Part shown: piece after piece, positions 63,916 to 63,949 of the stretch
Position numbering within the stretch: position 1 is the stretch's first letter
How the letters are laid out: each line of letters starts with the position of its first letter
Source of the DNA: Eubacterium sp.
GTDB taxonomy: Bacteria; Bacillota; Clostridia; Lachnospirales; Lachnospiraceae
NCBI GenBank assembly: GCA_017634555.1
Contig: JAGBNF010000036.1
Span: 1-63,949, forward strand
Direction: 5' to 3'
DNA: 63,949 bases
Made by a program: the position numbers and the translations under genes
Notes under the pieces: model-generated
Databases searched by the model: none
What the model saw: the letters and a program-made list of their open reading frames with translations, nothing else
What the model was told of the DNA's origin: nothing

Positions 63916-63949
63916 CTATTTCACTACACCATTAACAACTGTGTATTTC
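63916..63949 (-). CDS. C-terminal end of a paralogous repeat protein (cut by window edge)
   Basis: Only 11 codons are visible, ending KYTVVNGVVK followed by TAG at 63916. This matches the last residues (KYTVVKGVVK) of the surface protein at 62167 with one change. The neighbouring gene therefore belongs to the same repeat family and lies in tandem, in the same orientation. The gap of 24 bases suggests cotranscription or recent duplication. Confidence 0.7.
   Translation of the reverse strand, partial: KYTVVNGVVK

Overview
The window is a stretch of chromosome from an anaerobic, moderately low-GC Firmicute, most likely a Lachnospiraceae member (Butyrivibrio/Pseudobutyrivibrio-like; this placement is inference). 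Supporting signs are T-box and lysine (L-box) riboswitch control, TTGACA/TATAAT promoters with 17-bp spacers, AGGAGG-type ribosome binding sites, YlmH, YbbR/CdaA, DUF4250, a superoxide reductase, a MoxR/DUF58/VWA operon and threonine/glutamate-rich lipoprotein linkers. Almost every gene lies on the minus strand, so transcription runs from high to low coordinates. Only two small genes (46640-46987 and 50980-51582) are on the plus strand.

Layout from low to high coordinates. 1-3700: 5' part of gpmI, a FeoA-FeoB fusion and a DUF4250 gene. 3700-5290: a LytTR regulator with its DUF3021 membrane partner and a six-TM protein gene preceded by a LytTR-type tandem site. 5440-9480: YlmH, a lipoprotein behind two tandem operators, and a three-gene unit with a membrane-anchored barnase-like RNase and its barstar inhibitor. 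9560-13010: MATE transporter, small membrane protein, purB. 13073-13220: a non-coding, cloverleaf-foldable inverted-repeat element. 13230-19500: polysaccharide genes (rfbD, polyprenyl-phosphate sugar transferase, three glycosyltransferases, lipid kinase). 19500-22010: the preQ0 genes queD-queE-folE-queC. 22150-28960: thrC, a 3D-domain protein, dusB, coaX, a small DUF gene, then dapA-dapB under a lysine riboswitch with terminator. 28960-38710: an HD-GYP protein with a long unusual C-terminus, an rRNA methyltransferase, dnaE, DUF5662 and an EAL protein. 38800-46370: superoxide reductase, guaB, tRNA-Thr(CGU), and the MoxR-DUF58-TM-VWA-VWA-TPR operon. 46640-51580: small coiled-coil protein, lipoprotein, two-component system, yfbR. 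51640-59740: ftsH, glyA, sirtuin, ybbR (cdaR), cdaA and two unknown membrane proteins. 59890-62110: thrS with T-box leader. 62160 to the end: a BspA-like repeat surface protein and the last codons of a close paralogue.

Most genes are housekeeping: amino-acid and nucleotide supply, replication, translation, envelope and signalling. I see no phage, insertion sequence, CRISPR or defence island, and no multi-gene system that is plainly new. The best candidates for something little described are the 13073-13220 element, the lipoprotein-barnase/barstar operon, the LytTR/DUF3021 unit with a recognisable target site, the two-palindrome operator at 7359-7406, and the C-terminal region of the HD-GYP protein.
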